A stretch of 64,000 nt of DNA from CAIUGU01 sp965279735. Its GTDB lineage: Bacteria > Pseudomonadota > Gammaproteobacteria > Steroidobacterales > Steroidobacteraceae. The first letter of the stretch is position 1; the number at the start of each line of letters is the position of its first letter. The stretch lies in NCBI GenBank assembly GCA_965279735.1, contig OZ257260.1, positions 2,294,001-2,358,000 on the forward strand, given 5' to 3'. Under the pieces are notes generated by a model. The model worked only from the letters and a program-made list of their open reading frames with translations, was not told where the DNA came from and did not search any database. Made by a program: the position numbers and the translations under genes. This document shows positions 24,869-34,030 of the stretch, one piece after another.

Positions 24869-25318
24869 ATGCGTAATCTTGCCCTTGCCCTGGTCGGTAG
24901 TGTCGCGCTGGCGGGCGTTGCTTCAAGCCAGGTCCGATGGAACGAGCTGGACCTGGCGGATGGCGTGTTCCGTGAATATTCGACCGACTATCGCAATGAC
25001 GTCATCGACATCCGGCTGGAAGGCGGCGGCGAACTTGAATACAAGCTAGCCCTCAACCAGGGCGATTCGATCGTCTACCAGTGGGACGCCGATCTCAAGG
25101 AGTCGAAGCTGCTGTATGCCGAGTTCCATGGGCACACCGAACCCGTGAACGGTGCAGGCGATCTCATGTTCTACCGCAAAGCGAACGGCGCAACCGAACG
25201 TGGCGTCCTGACTGCTCCATTTACCGGCATCCATGGCTGGTATCTCAAGAACGAGAGCGAAGAAGCAATCGTCGTGAAACTCAAGGTGGCCGGCTTCTAC
25301 GAACTGCTGCCGCAGTAG
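24869..25318 (+). CDS. Exported protein resembling the periplasmic domain of 'transmembrane anchor' proteins
   Basis: This 149-residue protein has a clear signal peptide (LALALVGSVALAGVASS). The pattern LEYKLALNQGDSIVYQW, a central FHG segment, then LTAPFTGIHGWYLKNES and VKLKVAGFYE resembles the beta-sandwich domain of proteins annotated as transmembrane anchor proteins near metal and redox genes. Here the membrane helix is absent. GAGGAA lies 6 bp before ATG 24869. It is 74 bp after the cytochrome gene and is probably the last gene of that operon. Its function is unknown. Confidence 0.65.
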   Translation: MRNLALALVGSVALAGVASSQVRWNELDLADGVFREYSTDYRNDVIDIRLEGGGELEYKLALNQGDSIVYQWDADLKESKLLYAEFHGHTEPVNGAGDLMFYRKANGATERGVLTAPFTGIHGWYLKNESEEAIVVKLKVAGFYELLPQ

Positions 25319-25336
25319 TTCGACCATCGATCTGGC

Positions 25337-26500
25337 TCATTTTTTCCAGGGATCGCTCCAGCGGGAACTCGTCCGGACTTCCTGGTCGGTCAGACTTTCG
25401 AGGAACGCGATGAGATCCTTGCGCTCCTGCGGGTTGAGGATGAGAGACTGAATCGTTGGCGATTGCTGCGGATTGGGAGCGCGACCGCCCGCCACGTAGT
25501 GATCCAGGACTGCTTCGAGTGTCGCAATACTGCCGTCATGCATGTAGGGCGCGGTGACGGCGACATTGCGCAGCGTCGGTATGCGGAACTTGCCGATGTC
25601 CCTCCTGACGCCGGTTGTCTCGTAAAGTCCAGGATGATCGGGTGGTCCGGCAAGCGCATCTGTGGATGCATAGACGCCGGTGTTGTGAAAGAAGAACACC
25701 TCGGGTTCAGACACGAGGCTGGCTGTGGTTTTGGAGCCGCCGTCCAGGTTCAGGCCGAGGGTGGGCACGTTATGCGCCATGTGGCAGGCGGAGCAACGGG
25801 CTCGTTGCGAGAGGAAAAGATGCATGCCGCGTTCTGCCGCGGCGCTAAGCGCGCCGGTCTCACCGTAATAGCGGTAGCGGTCGAACGGCGACTGGAACGA
25901 GACGATCGACCGCTGGAAGGCCACCAGCGCCAGGACAACGTTCTCGCGATTGACCGCTGAGCGCTGTCGAGGGAAGGCAGTGGCAAACAGCTTCCGGTAT
26001 ACGGGGTCCCGTGCCAGCTCACCGTAGATCCGGTCCTCATGCCCAAGCATGCCGAGCTCGACGGGTTGCTCCCCAAGCATCGGGATCAGCACGTGCTTCT
26101 CGAGCGTCCGCAGTGTCGGGTTCGCCCAGGTCAGGGCATCGCGATACGCGACATTCACGAGTGACATCGGGCTTCGTGGATGAAGCTTGCCCGTTGAACC
26201 CAGGCCGCGTGCACGGCCGTCCGTGAATGCCAGTTCCTGTCGGTGACAGCTCGCACATGACTGCGTGCCATTGCCCGACAGGCGCTGATCGTAAAAGAGA
26301 TGCCTGCCGAGTTCGACGCTTGCCGGCGTCATGACGGCGCTTGCCGGAATCCGCGGGGCGGGTACACCGGGTGGCAGATTCCATTGGTAGTCGATCTCTG
26401 CGGCCACCGCATCGACTACGACGCCGGCCAGCAGCCATACGATAGCGGCCAGCAGGAGCCGCCAGGGCCTGGAACCTGCAGACAAGGTGCCCTGCCTCAT
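25337..26500 (-). CDS. Diheme cytochrome c peroxidase / MauG family
   Basis: This 387-residue periplasmic diheme enzyme has a signal peptide ending near Ala-Ala-Glu35. Heme sites are CASCH (82-86) and CSACH (236-240). Family features include ELGRHLFYDQRLSGNGTQ, FTDGR, RSPMSLVNVAY and FRIPTLRNVAVTAPYMHDG. The last carries the sixth-ligand region (Met or Tyr distinguishes peroxidase from MauG; PYMHDG is typical of both). It may reduce peroxide or oxidise a partner protein. The ATG overlaps the stop of the upstream gene (ATGA), so that 266-residue protein could be its substrate or chaperone, as in MauG/MbnH pairs. This is inference. Confidence 0.9.
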   Translation of the reverse strand: MRQGTLSAGSRPWRLLLAAIVWLLAGVVVDAVAAEIDYQWNLPPGVPAPRIPASAVMTPASVELGRHLFYDQRLSGNGTQSCASCHRQELAFTDGRARGLGSTGKLHPRSPMSLVNVAYRDALTWANPTLRTLEKHVLIPMLGEQPVELGMLGHEDRIYGELARDPVYRKLFATAFPRQRSAVNRENVVLALVAFQRSIVSFQSPFDRYRYYGETGALSAAAERGMHLFLSQRARCSACHMAHNVPTLGLNLDGGSKTTASLVSEPEVFFFHNTGVYASTDALAGPPDHPGLYETTGVRRDIGKFRIPTLRNVAVTAPYMHDGSIATLEAVLDHYVAGGRAPNPQQSPTIQSLILNPQERKDLIAFLESLTDQEVRTSSRWSDPWKK

Positions 26501-27297
26501 GCTCCGGTGATTCCGCGATATCTCTGATAGGCCGCGCGCAGCAATTCGCGGGCGATCACCACGCGACCGCCATCCTTCTCGCGGTGTTCGTTGACGGCAT
26601 GTTCGGTGGACGTGAAGTACGCATGCAGCGCAACCAGTTCCACCTGCAGCTGCTTTAAGTCTTCCACCGATTGCAGTCGTTTGAAGAAAGCGGTAGCGCT
26701 CGTGCGCTGACTCTCAGTTGCGGGCTCGTTGTCCAGCACTTTCCTTAGGGATGCCTCGATACGCTCAACCAGCTCATCGTCGAACTGCTGCTTGCTCCCG
26801 CCATCCAGCATGAAACGCGAGGTCCCCGACCCGATGCCGAGAACCTTCCAGGGGCCATCAGGCTGCTCCGCCATCGACACCCGGTAAGGCTCCGGCAACC
26901 CCTGCCCCGGATAGAGCATGCCGTCGATCTCGTAGACCGTCAGCCGCCAGCCTTCTTCGACGGGGTTCGGCAGCGTGATCCTGGCAACGACCCAGCCACC
27001 GTTCAGCGCGAACACATATGGGGCGTTCCCGTCCAGCAGCACCGGCTGCCCGAGCATCGCGTCGCCCCTGACTCCGGCATTGCTCGCGTTCTGTGGCCTG
27101 CGGCTGTCGACCACGGCAGCGGCGTAGTAGGCAGCCGTGCCGCCTGGAGCGAGCAACTCAACCGCGTCGATGTCCGCTCCCTCATAGGTCGCGGTTCCCG
27201 AAGGTGAGAGATCTTCTATCCTCACGAAGAGCGACGACTCGGCTCGGGCGGCCACGGAATGTCCGAGTATCAATGCAATGAGATACATCGCTTTCAT
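26497..27297 (-). CDS. Unknown exported protein coupled to the MauG-like gene
   Basis: This 266-residue protein has a signal peptide (YLIALILGHSVAARA). Its N-terminal half is beta-rich with DAVELLAPGGTAAYYAAAVVDS and WVVARITLPNPVEEGW. Its C-terminal third is helical and charged. I do not recognise a family. It ends in ATGA overlap with the diheme peroxidase gene, so they are cotranslated. It could be a partner or a substrate whose aromatic residues are modified; several Trp and Tyr are available. Upstream, the GTTACGTTAACGTAAC palindrome suggests regulation shared with the TonB and PepSY operons. Confidence 0.65.
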   Translation of the reverse strand: MKAMYLIALILGHSVAARAESSLFVRIEDLSPSGTATYEGADIDAVELLAPGGTAAYYAAAVVDSRRPQNASNAGVRGDAMLGQPVLLDGNAPYVFALNGGWVVARITLPNPVEEGWRLTVYEIDGMLYPGQGLPEPYRVSMAEQPDGPWKVLGIGSGTSRFMLDGGSKQQFDDELVERIEASLRKVLDNEPATESQRTSATAFFKRLQSVEDLKQLQVELVALHAYFTSTEHAVNEHREKDGGRVVIARELLRAAYQRYRGITGA

Positions 27298-27525
27298 CGA
27301 ATTGCTCCAGCTCTTTGTCCCACTTTTCCGTTACGCCCTGGCACCTCCAGCAAACGGTCGCCAGCTCCAGGCTGGATACAGCAGATGCTTCACACCGGCA
27401 CACGTCCGTATTGGCCCAGCAGCTCCCAGTGGGCACAGGAAAATGCTGGAAATCGCCGCCGGTGCGTGGCGGCCGGATATTACGGACAATCTGAGCCGCG
27501 TCCCGTTCCGAACGCGCTCTAAACA

Positions 27526-27541
27526 GTTACGTTAACGTAAC
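27526..27541. promoter_or_regulatory. 16-bp perfect palindrome containing GTTAACG half-sites
   Basis: GTTACGTTAACGTAAC is perfectly self-complementary, and CGTAAC recurs at 27549-27554. It lies about 230 bp upstream of ATG 27297 and about 100 bp beyond the stop of the exported methyltransferase gene. The 344-bp gap 27298-27641 contains no gene I can support; this palindrome is its only striking feature. Confidence 0.55.
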
Positions 27542-27641
27542 CACCGTCCGTAACCGCCTGTTCCAGAGAAGTCGTCGCCCCATGTCAAACGACAGATTTG
27601 CCCATGGACGGAGGGCGATTGAACCTGGAGCCTATTGTCGG

Positions 27642-28454
27642 TCATCTCCAGGGCGGCCGAATGAACCGAAGCAGGAAGCGATCCGTGCGACCTTTCACTG
27701 CGAGATCGAAAACGATCAGGCCCAAATCATCAGCAGGGTTCGCAAACAGATCGCTTTCCCAATCCAGAACGAAACCTGCGGCGGCAAAATCTTCGCGCAC
27801 GACATCAGGATCGATGCGGTGTGTCGCTTTTGCAGAGACCTTGGGATCGATACCTGCCGCAGCCCGGTGGTCCAGCACGACGATGCTGCCGCCGGGCTTG
27901 AGGGCGTCGTACAGCGACCTCAGCAAACGCTGCTGGTCGACCGGTCCCCACTTTACTTGCGGGTCGAACCAGTAGGTGTCGTGGTACGCCATCGACATCA
28001 GCACCGCATCCAGCGATCCGTTTGGCAGGTTGATGTCATTGTGGGCAGCGAACATCTGCTCCACGTTGGGAAGGCGATTTCGCCCGTAACGTTCCTCGAA
28101 GACCGCGGCACCGAGCATTCCCGTGGCTCCCGGATCGTTGTGCGCGATGACATGGCCCTGCTGCCCGACGATGCGCGCCAGCAGTTCGGTGTAGTAACCC
28201 GTTGCAGAGTTCATGTCGAACACCGACATGCCCTGCTTGGCTCCCATGAAAGCGAGTACCGCTGCCGGCTTGCTGTCGGCATCCCTTTCGATATCCGCCT
28301 GGGGGCGGCCTGGATGTTCGACGGCTTCTGCAATCACTTTCTGCTCCTGGGTCCCTGCATTCTGAATCGCGAAACCCGGCCCGGCGGCCGCCGACGTGTG
28401 GGACAGCGTGCAGGCAACAAGAAACAGGGCCATTCCCTGCGGGGCCGGACACAT
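27642..28454 (-). CDS. Predicted exported class I methyltransferase-like protein
   Basis: This 270-residue protein has a SAM-methyltransferase-like fold: AFMGAKQGMSVFDMNSATGYYTELLA (motif I region), HNDP, DAVLMSMAYHD and LKPGGSIVVLDH. The start MCPAPQGMALFLVACTL followed by Ser-His-Thr-Ser-Ala-Ala-Ala reads as a signal peptide, placing it in the periplasm, where SAM is not expected. Motif I is FDMNSATGYY rather than the usual D-x-G-x-G-x-G. ATG 28454 has GGAG 8 bp upstream; GTG 28463 is in frame. It lies 94 bp after the czcA-like gene on the same strand. Confidence 0.75.
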   Translation of the reverse strand: MCPAPQGMALFLVACTLSHTSAAAGPGFAIQNAGTQEQKVIAEAVEHPGRPQADIERDADSKPAAVLAFMGAKQGMSVFDMNSATGYYTELLARIVGQQGHVIAHNDPGATGMLGAAVFEERYGRNRLPNVEQMFAAHNDINLPNGSLDAVLMSMAYHDTYWFDPQVKWGPVDQQRLLRSLYDALKPGGSIVVLDHRAAAGIDPKVSAKATHRIDPDVVREDFAAAGFVLDWESDLFANPADDLGLIVFDLAVKGRTDRFLLRFIRPPWR

Positions 28455-28548
28455 CGATTTCACTCCTCGCAGCAGCAGCGGACAGGTGCTTCAGGTTATA
28501 TCAGCTTGCAGCGAATTCTGTGTGCAGCACTTCGGTGTCAGGTTCATG

Positions 28549-31500
28549 TCACTGAGCAGGCACGGACGGCGGCAAGCTACCGAAGCCCGTCGCCGCTGCT
28601 GCTCGAGATCGATACGTCATCCGATAAAGCCCCGGCAGGACCAGCAGTGTCAGCAAGGTGCAGGAAATGATTCCGCCGATGACCACCGTCGCCAGCGGCC
28701 TCTGCACTTCCGCGCCGGTTCCCGTATTGAGCGCCATCGGCAGGAAGCCGAGGGCAGCGACCAGCGCGACCATCAGCACCGGACGTAGCCGCAACATGGC
28801 TCCTTCCACGATTGCGGCGTCGATGGACGCACCGTTGGCGAGACGATCGCGGAACGCCGAGACCATCACGACGCCCGTCAACACCGCTACGCCCGACAGC
28901 GTAATGAACCCCACCCCAGCGGTGATCGACAGCGGAATGCCGCGCAACCACAGCGCGATCACTCCGCCGGTCAACGCCAGCGGCACACCGCTGAAGACCA
29001 GGGCCGCGTCCTTTGCAGAACCGAACGTCATCACCAGCAGACCGAAGATCAGCAGCAACGTGACGGGGATCAGCACGGTCAGTCGATCGGACGCAGACTG
29101 AAGCTGTTCGAACGTGCCGCCGTATTCCATCCAGTAGCCGGACGGCAGGCGCACCTCCTGCGCAACCTTGCCGCGAACTTCGGCGACAAAACCTCCGAGG
29201 TCCCGTCCGCGGACGTTGGCCGAGACGACAAGACGGCGTTTGCCGTTCTCCCGACTGATCTGGTTAGGCCCTGGCCCCAGGATCAGTGTGGCCACTTCAC
29301 TCAACGGCACATATCCCCCCTCGGGCAATGGCACCGGCAGGCGCTCGATCGCCCGCAGGTCATTGCGCAGATGCTCAGGGAGCCGAACCACCAGGCTGAA
29401 GCGACGGTCACCCTCGAACAGTTGTCCCGCCTCCTCGCCCCCGGTTGCAGCCGAAAGCAGATCCTGCACATCGGCGACGTTGAGGCCATAGCGATATAGC
29501 GCCGCTCGATTGGGCTCCACCGACAACACAGGAAGTCCTGCCACCTGCTCGACCTTGACACCGTCAGCACCCGGAATGCGATTGAGTACCGCCGCGATGT
29601 CAGTACCCAGCTTCAGGAGCTCCTCAAGGTCATCGCCATAGACCTTGATGCCGAGATCCGAACGCACCCCGGAGATCAGCTCATTGAACCGCAACTGGAT
29701 CGGCTGGCTGATCTCGAAGGCATTGCCCAGCAACTCATTCAAGCGATGTTCGATTTCCATTAGCAGCTCGGCCTTCGTCTTGCCGGGGTCCGGCCAGTCC
29801 TTGCGCTCCTTCAACATCACGTAGCCATCGGAAATGTTTGGCGGCATCGGATCGGTTGCCACTTCCGCCGTACCGACACGTGAGAAATACGTTTTCACTT
29901 CGGGCATCGACTTGACGGCGCGCTCCAGCTGGAACTGCATTTCGAGGGACTGCGTGAGACTGGTGCCCGGAATCCGCAGCGCCTGCACGGCCAGATCGCC
30001 TTCGTCGAGGCTCGGCATGAACTCGGAGCCCATACGGGAGGCAAGCCACCCCGACAACAGGATCAAGCCCAGCGCGCTCATTGCGACTGGAACGCGCCAA
30101 CGCATCGCGGCGCCGAGTGCAGGTCGATACAAGCGCCGTGCTCCGCGGACGATCGCGTTCTCCTTTTCCTCGATCCGGCCACGCACGAGCAGCGCGACGG
30201 CCGCAGGCACAAATGTCAGCGACAGCACGAGCGCAGCCGCCAACGCCATAATCACCGTCAACGCCATCGGACGGAACATCTTGCCCTCGATGCCGGTCAG
30301 CGCCAGCAACGGCAGGTTGACGAGGATGACCACGAGTACGCTGACAAGACTGGGCACGAAGACTTCACGGGTGGCGCGATAAACCGTCTGCAATCGTTCT
30401 TCGGTATGCAGCAGGCGACCGAGAAGGTGTTGCCGCTCGCCCATTCTCAGCAGGCAGTTCTCGACGAGAATGACTGCGCCGTCAACGATGAGCCCGAAGT
30501 CGAGCGCCCCCAAACTCATGAGGTTCGCGCTGACGCGGGTTTCCACCATGCTGGTGATCAGCATCAGCATGGTCAGCGGGATGACCATCGCCGTCAGCAA
30601 CGCAGCGCGCACATTCCCGAGCATGAGCAACAGGACGACGACGACCAGAATGGCGCCTTCAAGCAGGTTTTTCTGCACGGTGGCGATCGTCTTTTCGACG
30701 AGGACCGTCCGGTCGTAGACCGGCTCGGCAGTCACTCCGGCTGGCAGGCTCGCACCAATCTCCAGCAACTTCGCAGATACTGCTCGTGAGACCGTACGGC
30801 TGTTCTCGCCCATCAGCATGACAGCCGTCCCGAGCACGGCTTCCTCTCCATCGCGAGTGGCTGCGCCGGAGCGCAGTTGCTTGCCGAACGCAACATCTGC
30901 CACATCCCGCACCGTGATCGGGATGCCGCCTCGCCGGGCGACGATGATGCGCTCGATGGCGGGGATGTCCGCGACCTGGCCCGGCGACCGGATCAGATAT
31001 TGCTCACCGTTCTTCTCTACATAGCCCGCACCGACACTCTCGTTGTTTTTCCTCAGCGCCTGCACTACATCATCGAAGCTCAAGCCAAACGCCAGCAGTC
31101 TCGCCGGATCGGGTGTCACGTGGAATTGCCGCTCGTATCCACCGATCGTGTTGACCTCGGTCACCCCCGCAACCTGCCGCAACTGCGGACGAATCACCCA
31201 GTCCTGCAGGGTGCGCAACGCCGTCGCATCGTAAGGACTACCGTCGGGCTGACGAGCCTCATCGTTTGCATGAACGGTGTAGAGGAAAATCTCGCCGAGC
31301 CCGGTTGCAACCGGACCCATGTGCGGTTCGATGTTCGAGGGAAGCTGCCCCCTGGCCTCCTGCAGGCGTTCATTCACGAGGTTGCGCGCGAAGTAAATGT
31401 CGGTCCCTTCGTCGAACACCGCCGTCACCTGCGACAATCCATAGCGCGACAGCGAACGGGTGTATTCGAGATGCGGCAGGCCGGCGATCGCGGTTTCGAC

Positions 31501-31704
31501 GAGATAGGTAATGCGCTGCTCGACTTCGAGCGGCGAATACCCGGACGCCTGGGTATTGATCTGCACCTGGACGTTCGTGATGTCAGGCACCGCATCGATG
31601 GGCAGACGTTGATAACTCCACACGCCCGCTCCTGCGACCAGGAGCACCAGGAACATCACGATCCAGCGACGTGCTATCGAGAACTGCAGCAGCGCGTCAA
31701 TCAT
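28549..31704 (-). CDS. czcA: Heavy-metal RND efflux pump, CzcA/CusA family
   Basis: This 1051-residue inner-membrane pump drives metal ions across both membranes using protons. It shows the RND pattern: N-terminal helix (WIVMFLVLLVAGAGVW), PIDAVPDITNVQVQ, two large periplasmic loops and 12 spans. The fourth-helix motif LGALDFGLIVDGAVILVEN carries the Asp and Glu of the HME proton path and fits the Co/Zn/Cd-type (CzcA) group better than the Cu/Ag group. It is 35 bp after czcB in the same operon. The substrate metal cannot be fixed from sequence. Confidence 0.95.
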   Translation of the reverse strand: MIDALLQFSIARRWIVMFLVLLVAGAGVWSYQRLPIDAVPDITNVQVQINTQASGYSPLEVEQRITYLVETAIAGLPHLEYTRSLSRYGLSQVTAVFDEGTDIYFARNLVNERLQEARGQLPSNIEPHMGPVATGLGEIFLYTVHANDEARQPDGSPYDATALRTLQDWVIRPQLRQVAGVTEVNTIGGYERQFHVTPDPARLLAFGLSFDDVVQALRKNNESVGAGYVEKNGEQYLIRSPGQVADIPAIERIIVARRGGIPITVRDVADVAFGKQLRSGAATRDGEEAVLGTAVMLMGENSRTVSRAVSAKLLEIGASLPAGVTAEPVYDRTVLVEKTIATVQKNLLEGAILVVVVLLLMLGNVRAALLTAMVIPLTMLMLITSMVETRVSANLMSLGALDFGLIVDGAVILVENCLLRMGERQHLLGRLLHTEERLQTVYRATREVFVPSLVSVLVVILVNLPLLALTGIEGKMFRPMALTVIMALAAALVLSLTFVPAAVALLVRGRIEEKENAIVRGARRLYRPALGAAMRWRVPVAMSALGLILLSGWLASRMGSEFMPSLDEGDLAVQALRIPGTSLTQSLEMQFQLERAVKSMPEVKTYFSRVGTAEVATDPMPPNISDGYVMLKERKDWPDPGKTKAELLMEIEHRLNELLGNAFEISQPIQLRFNELISGVRSDLGIKVYGDDLEELLKLGTDIAAVLNRIPGADGVKVEQVAGLPVLSVEPNRAALYRYGLNVADVQDLLSAATGGEEAGQLFEGDRRFSLVVRLPEHLRNDLRAIERLPVPLPEGGYVPLSEVATLILGPGPNQISRENGKRRLVVSANVRGRDLGGFVAEVRGKVAQEVRLPSGYWMEYGGTFEQLQSASDRLTVLIPVTLLLIFGLLVMTFGSAKDAALVFSGVPLALTGGVIALWLRGIPLSITAGVGFITLSGVAVLTGVVMVSAFRDRLANGASIDAAIVEGAMLRLRPVLMVALVAALGFLPMALNTGTGAEVQRPLATVVIGGIISCTLLTLLVLPGLYRMTYRSRAAAATGFGSLPPSVPAQ

Positions 31705-31739
31705 GGCGATTCCCGGCGAAACGCGACACCACCGGACAC

Positions 31740-32669
31740 TCAGTCTTCATGCGCCGCCTCCCCTTTGCCCAGCTCGGCTTTGAGAATGAAGCTGTTGTGA
31801 GCGGCATACGGCTCGCCCACTCGCAGGCCGCCCAGCACCTCGGAGTATTCGCCGTCGCTGCGGCCGATCCGTACTGGCCGGACTTCGAAACCCTCGCCAG
31901 TCCGGACGAAGACAACGCTCTCGCCGGCAATCGCCTGCAATGCATCGTTCCGGACCGTGACCGCCGCAGACTGCTCTGCCAGGATGACTTCCGCTGTCAC
32001 ATATAGCCCCGGCGCCCAGCGGCGTTCCGTGTTGTCGAGCAGCACCCTGGCGACCAGAGTCTGGCTGCTGCTCGTACCGAACGGTGCAACGTAGACCACC
32101 TTGCCCTCTGCTGCGACACCATTGCTGCTGATGCGGACCTGCTGGCCGATCCTGACCTTCGGCGTATCACGCGGAAACAGCGAGAGTTCCACCCATACAG
32201 AGGAGAGATCAGCCACCGTGAACAGCGTTCGATCTGCCGTCTGCTCACCCGCATTGGCATTCCGTGTCGTGACGACTCCGGACAACGGAGCCACCACCTC
32301 ATAGGTGCGTAGGCTCTCGTTGCTTTCGATCGTCGCCAGCCCCTCACCCAATCGCACGGTGTCGCCCACCTTTCGTGTGACGGTACTGATCAATCCCGGA
32401 TAGCGGGCCGTGACTTCCCTCACGCGTTCTGCGTTGAGCGCGACGACGCCGTACAGGGGCAGCGCGTCACGAATGGGGCGCGGCGCGGCCTGGAGGATTC
32501 CGATGCCAGCTGCTGCAATCTGCTCCGCCGTCAGCCGGACACTGCCGGATGTTGCCGAGTGATCGTCAGCATCGTCGTGCGCTGTCACTTCGGCAGGCCT
32601 GTCGGCGTCGCCACATGCAGCGAGGCCGAGAGATAAAAAAACCACGGCAATCCGCAAAGCTGTGTTCAT
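31740..32669 (-). CDS. czcB: RND periplasmic adaptor lipoprotein, CzcB-like
   Basis: This 309-residue adaptor links the RND pump to the outer-membrane channel. A lipobox LAACG puts the acylated Cys at 19. The following acidic and His-containing stretch (HDDADDHS) may bind metal. Adaptor motifs include PLYGVVALNAERVREVTARYPGLI, APLSGVVTTRNANAGEQ, VWVELSLFPRD and VYVAPFGTSSSQTLVARV. The start overlaps the end of czcC by 4 bp (ATGA). The member is short compared with typical CzcB (over 400 residues), as in the Cus-like short group. Confidence 0.92.
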   Translation of the reverse strand: MNTALRIAVVFLSLGLAACGDADRPAEVTAHDDADDHSATSGSVRLTAEQIAAAGIGILQAAPRPIRDALPLYGVVALNAERVREVTARYPGLISTVTRKVGDTVRLGEGLATIESNESLRTYEVVAPLSGVVTTRNANAGEQTADRTLFTVADLSSVWVELSLFPRDTPKVRIGQQVRISSNGVAAEGKVVYVAPFGTSSSQTLVARVLLDNTERRWAPGLYVTAEVILAEQSAAVTVRNDALQAIAGESVVFVRTGEGFEVRPVRIGRSDGEYSEVLGGLRVGEPYAAHNSFILKAELGKGEAAHED

Positions 32670-33976
32670 CGTCCTTCTCCGCTTCCTGCAGAACCGCCAA
32701 GCGGTGCATTGGTCAGCCGCTCGATTTCGGTCTGCAGAAGATGTGCCTGGGTACTCGCCTCGATAAGCGCGCGCTGCACTGCCAGGTATTCACGCTGGGC
32801 ATCCACCAGTTCGAGATAGCTGTAGCGTCCGCGCTCATAGGCGTACTGTGTTTCCTGCAGCGCTTCTTCGCTGCGCGGGAGGATTTCTGTTCGCAACGTG
32901 CCAGCTTCAAGAACGGCAGAGCGCAGCGTCTGATGGAGTTCCTGCAGCGTTGCGATCGCCTTCAACTGCGCGACTTTCTTTTCAAGACCGATGGTCTCTT
33001 GTCGAACCCGTGCCTCTGCACGCTGGCTGTTCGCATACCTGGCGGAGAACAGGGGCACGGACACAGAGGCTACGAGCGCCTGATCGTCGGTGCCTTGCAA
33101 CTGGCGTACACCGGCGGAGAGGGTCAAGTCCGGCTTGCGCAGCGTGGTGGCAAGTCGCACCTCGGCTTCCGCCACTCTCTCTTCCGTCGCAAACCGGAGG
33201 AAATCCGGATTGTCCGCAAGCCGCCGCACCAGCTCTCCCAATTCAGTGCTCTCCGGCAACTGGAAGAGATCGGCGTCGATGCGGCCCACAAGCTGCCCAT
33301 CCAGCAGCAGCCGTGATTCGCCCCATAGTGCGGCTAGCTGGGCGCGTGCTGACGCGAGCTCGGATTCCGCGCGGCGCTCCTCCAGACGGGATCTGGACAA
33401 GGCGATTTGCGCACGATCCAGCTCGACGTGCGGCGAACGAGCGGCGTTCACGCGCTCCTCCGCACCGCTCACTGTCTGCTCATTCAGTCGCGTCGCGGCT
33501 GCCGCGAGACGTACCTCCTCCTGGTGCGAAGCCACTGCAATGAAACGGCGCGTCACCTCCGCCACGATATCCAGCTGGCGAGTCTGCCTTTCCACGTCAA
33601 TGAGGCCGTTCTCGGCTTGCGCAGCGTTCACGCGCGTGTCGCGTTTGCCACCGAGTTCGATTACCTGCGAAAGGGCGAGCGTCGTTTCCGCAGAGTGCAA
33701 GCCACGCGCTTCCCCGGTGCCGAGAAAATTCTCGACATCGAGCGACAGGTAAGGCGCAGGCCGCAGCCCGGCACGCTCGGCGCGCGCCTCCTGGATGCGG
33801 AACTGGAAAGCGAAGCGCTGCAACTCCGGGTTGCCTTGCAGGGCGGCTTCCACCGCCCGTCGAAGCGTCAGCGCAGGCGCAGATTGTTCTGGCGCCGACG
33901 GAACAGATTCAGCGCCACGCGCGACACCCATGGCAAAGAGCCATGCGCACACGACGCACGAAATGAAACGGAACAT
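32666..33976 (-). CDS. czcC: Outer-membrane efflux channel, CzcC/TolC family
   Basis: This 436-residue protein forms the exit duct of the metal pump. Its signal peptide (FISCVVCAWLFAMGVARG) is followed by two outer-membrane-efflux-protein repeats made of long coiled-coil helices, for example ALQGNPELQRFAFQF and LAQVIELGGKRDTR-type (SQVIELGGKRDTR). The second repeat includes the GRYSYLELVDAQREYL segment typical of CzcC/CusC. It ends in an ATGA overlap with czcB. A czcI-like gene lies 54 bp upstream. Confidence 0.93.
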   Translation of the reverse strand: MFRFISCVVCAWLFAMGVARGAESVPSAPEQSAPALTLRRAVEAALQGNPELQRFAFQFRIQEARAERAGLRPAPYLSLDVENFLGTGEARGLHSAETTLALSQVIELGGKRDTRVNAAQAENGLIDVERQTRQLDIVAEVTRRFIAVASHQEEVRLAAAATRLNEQTVSGAEERVNAARSPHVELDRAQIALSRSRLEERRAESELASARAQLAALWGESRLLLDGQLVGRIDADLFQLPESTELGELVRRLADNPDFLRFATEERVAEAEVRLATTLRKPDLTLSAGVRQLQGTDDQALVASVSVPLFSARYANSQRAEARVRQETIGLEKKVAQLKAIATLQELHQTLRSAVLEAGTLRTEILPRSEEALQETQYAYERGRYSYLELVDAQREYLAVQRALIEASTQAHLLQTEIERLTNAPLGGSAGSGEGR

Positions 33977-34030
33977 GAAACCTCCAAACGTTGCGGAAAC
34001 CGCGCAGATGCGCGGCCGAACGACGCCAGA

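Noticed and set aside
26497..27297. MbnP-type partner of the MauG-like enzyme
   Set aside because: The position fits, but I cannot see the MbnP sequence pattern, so no family name was given.
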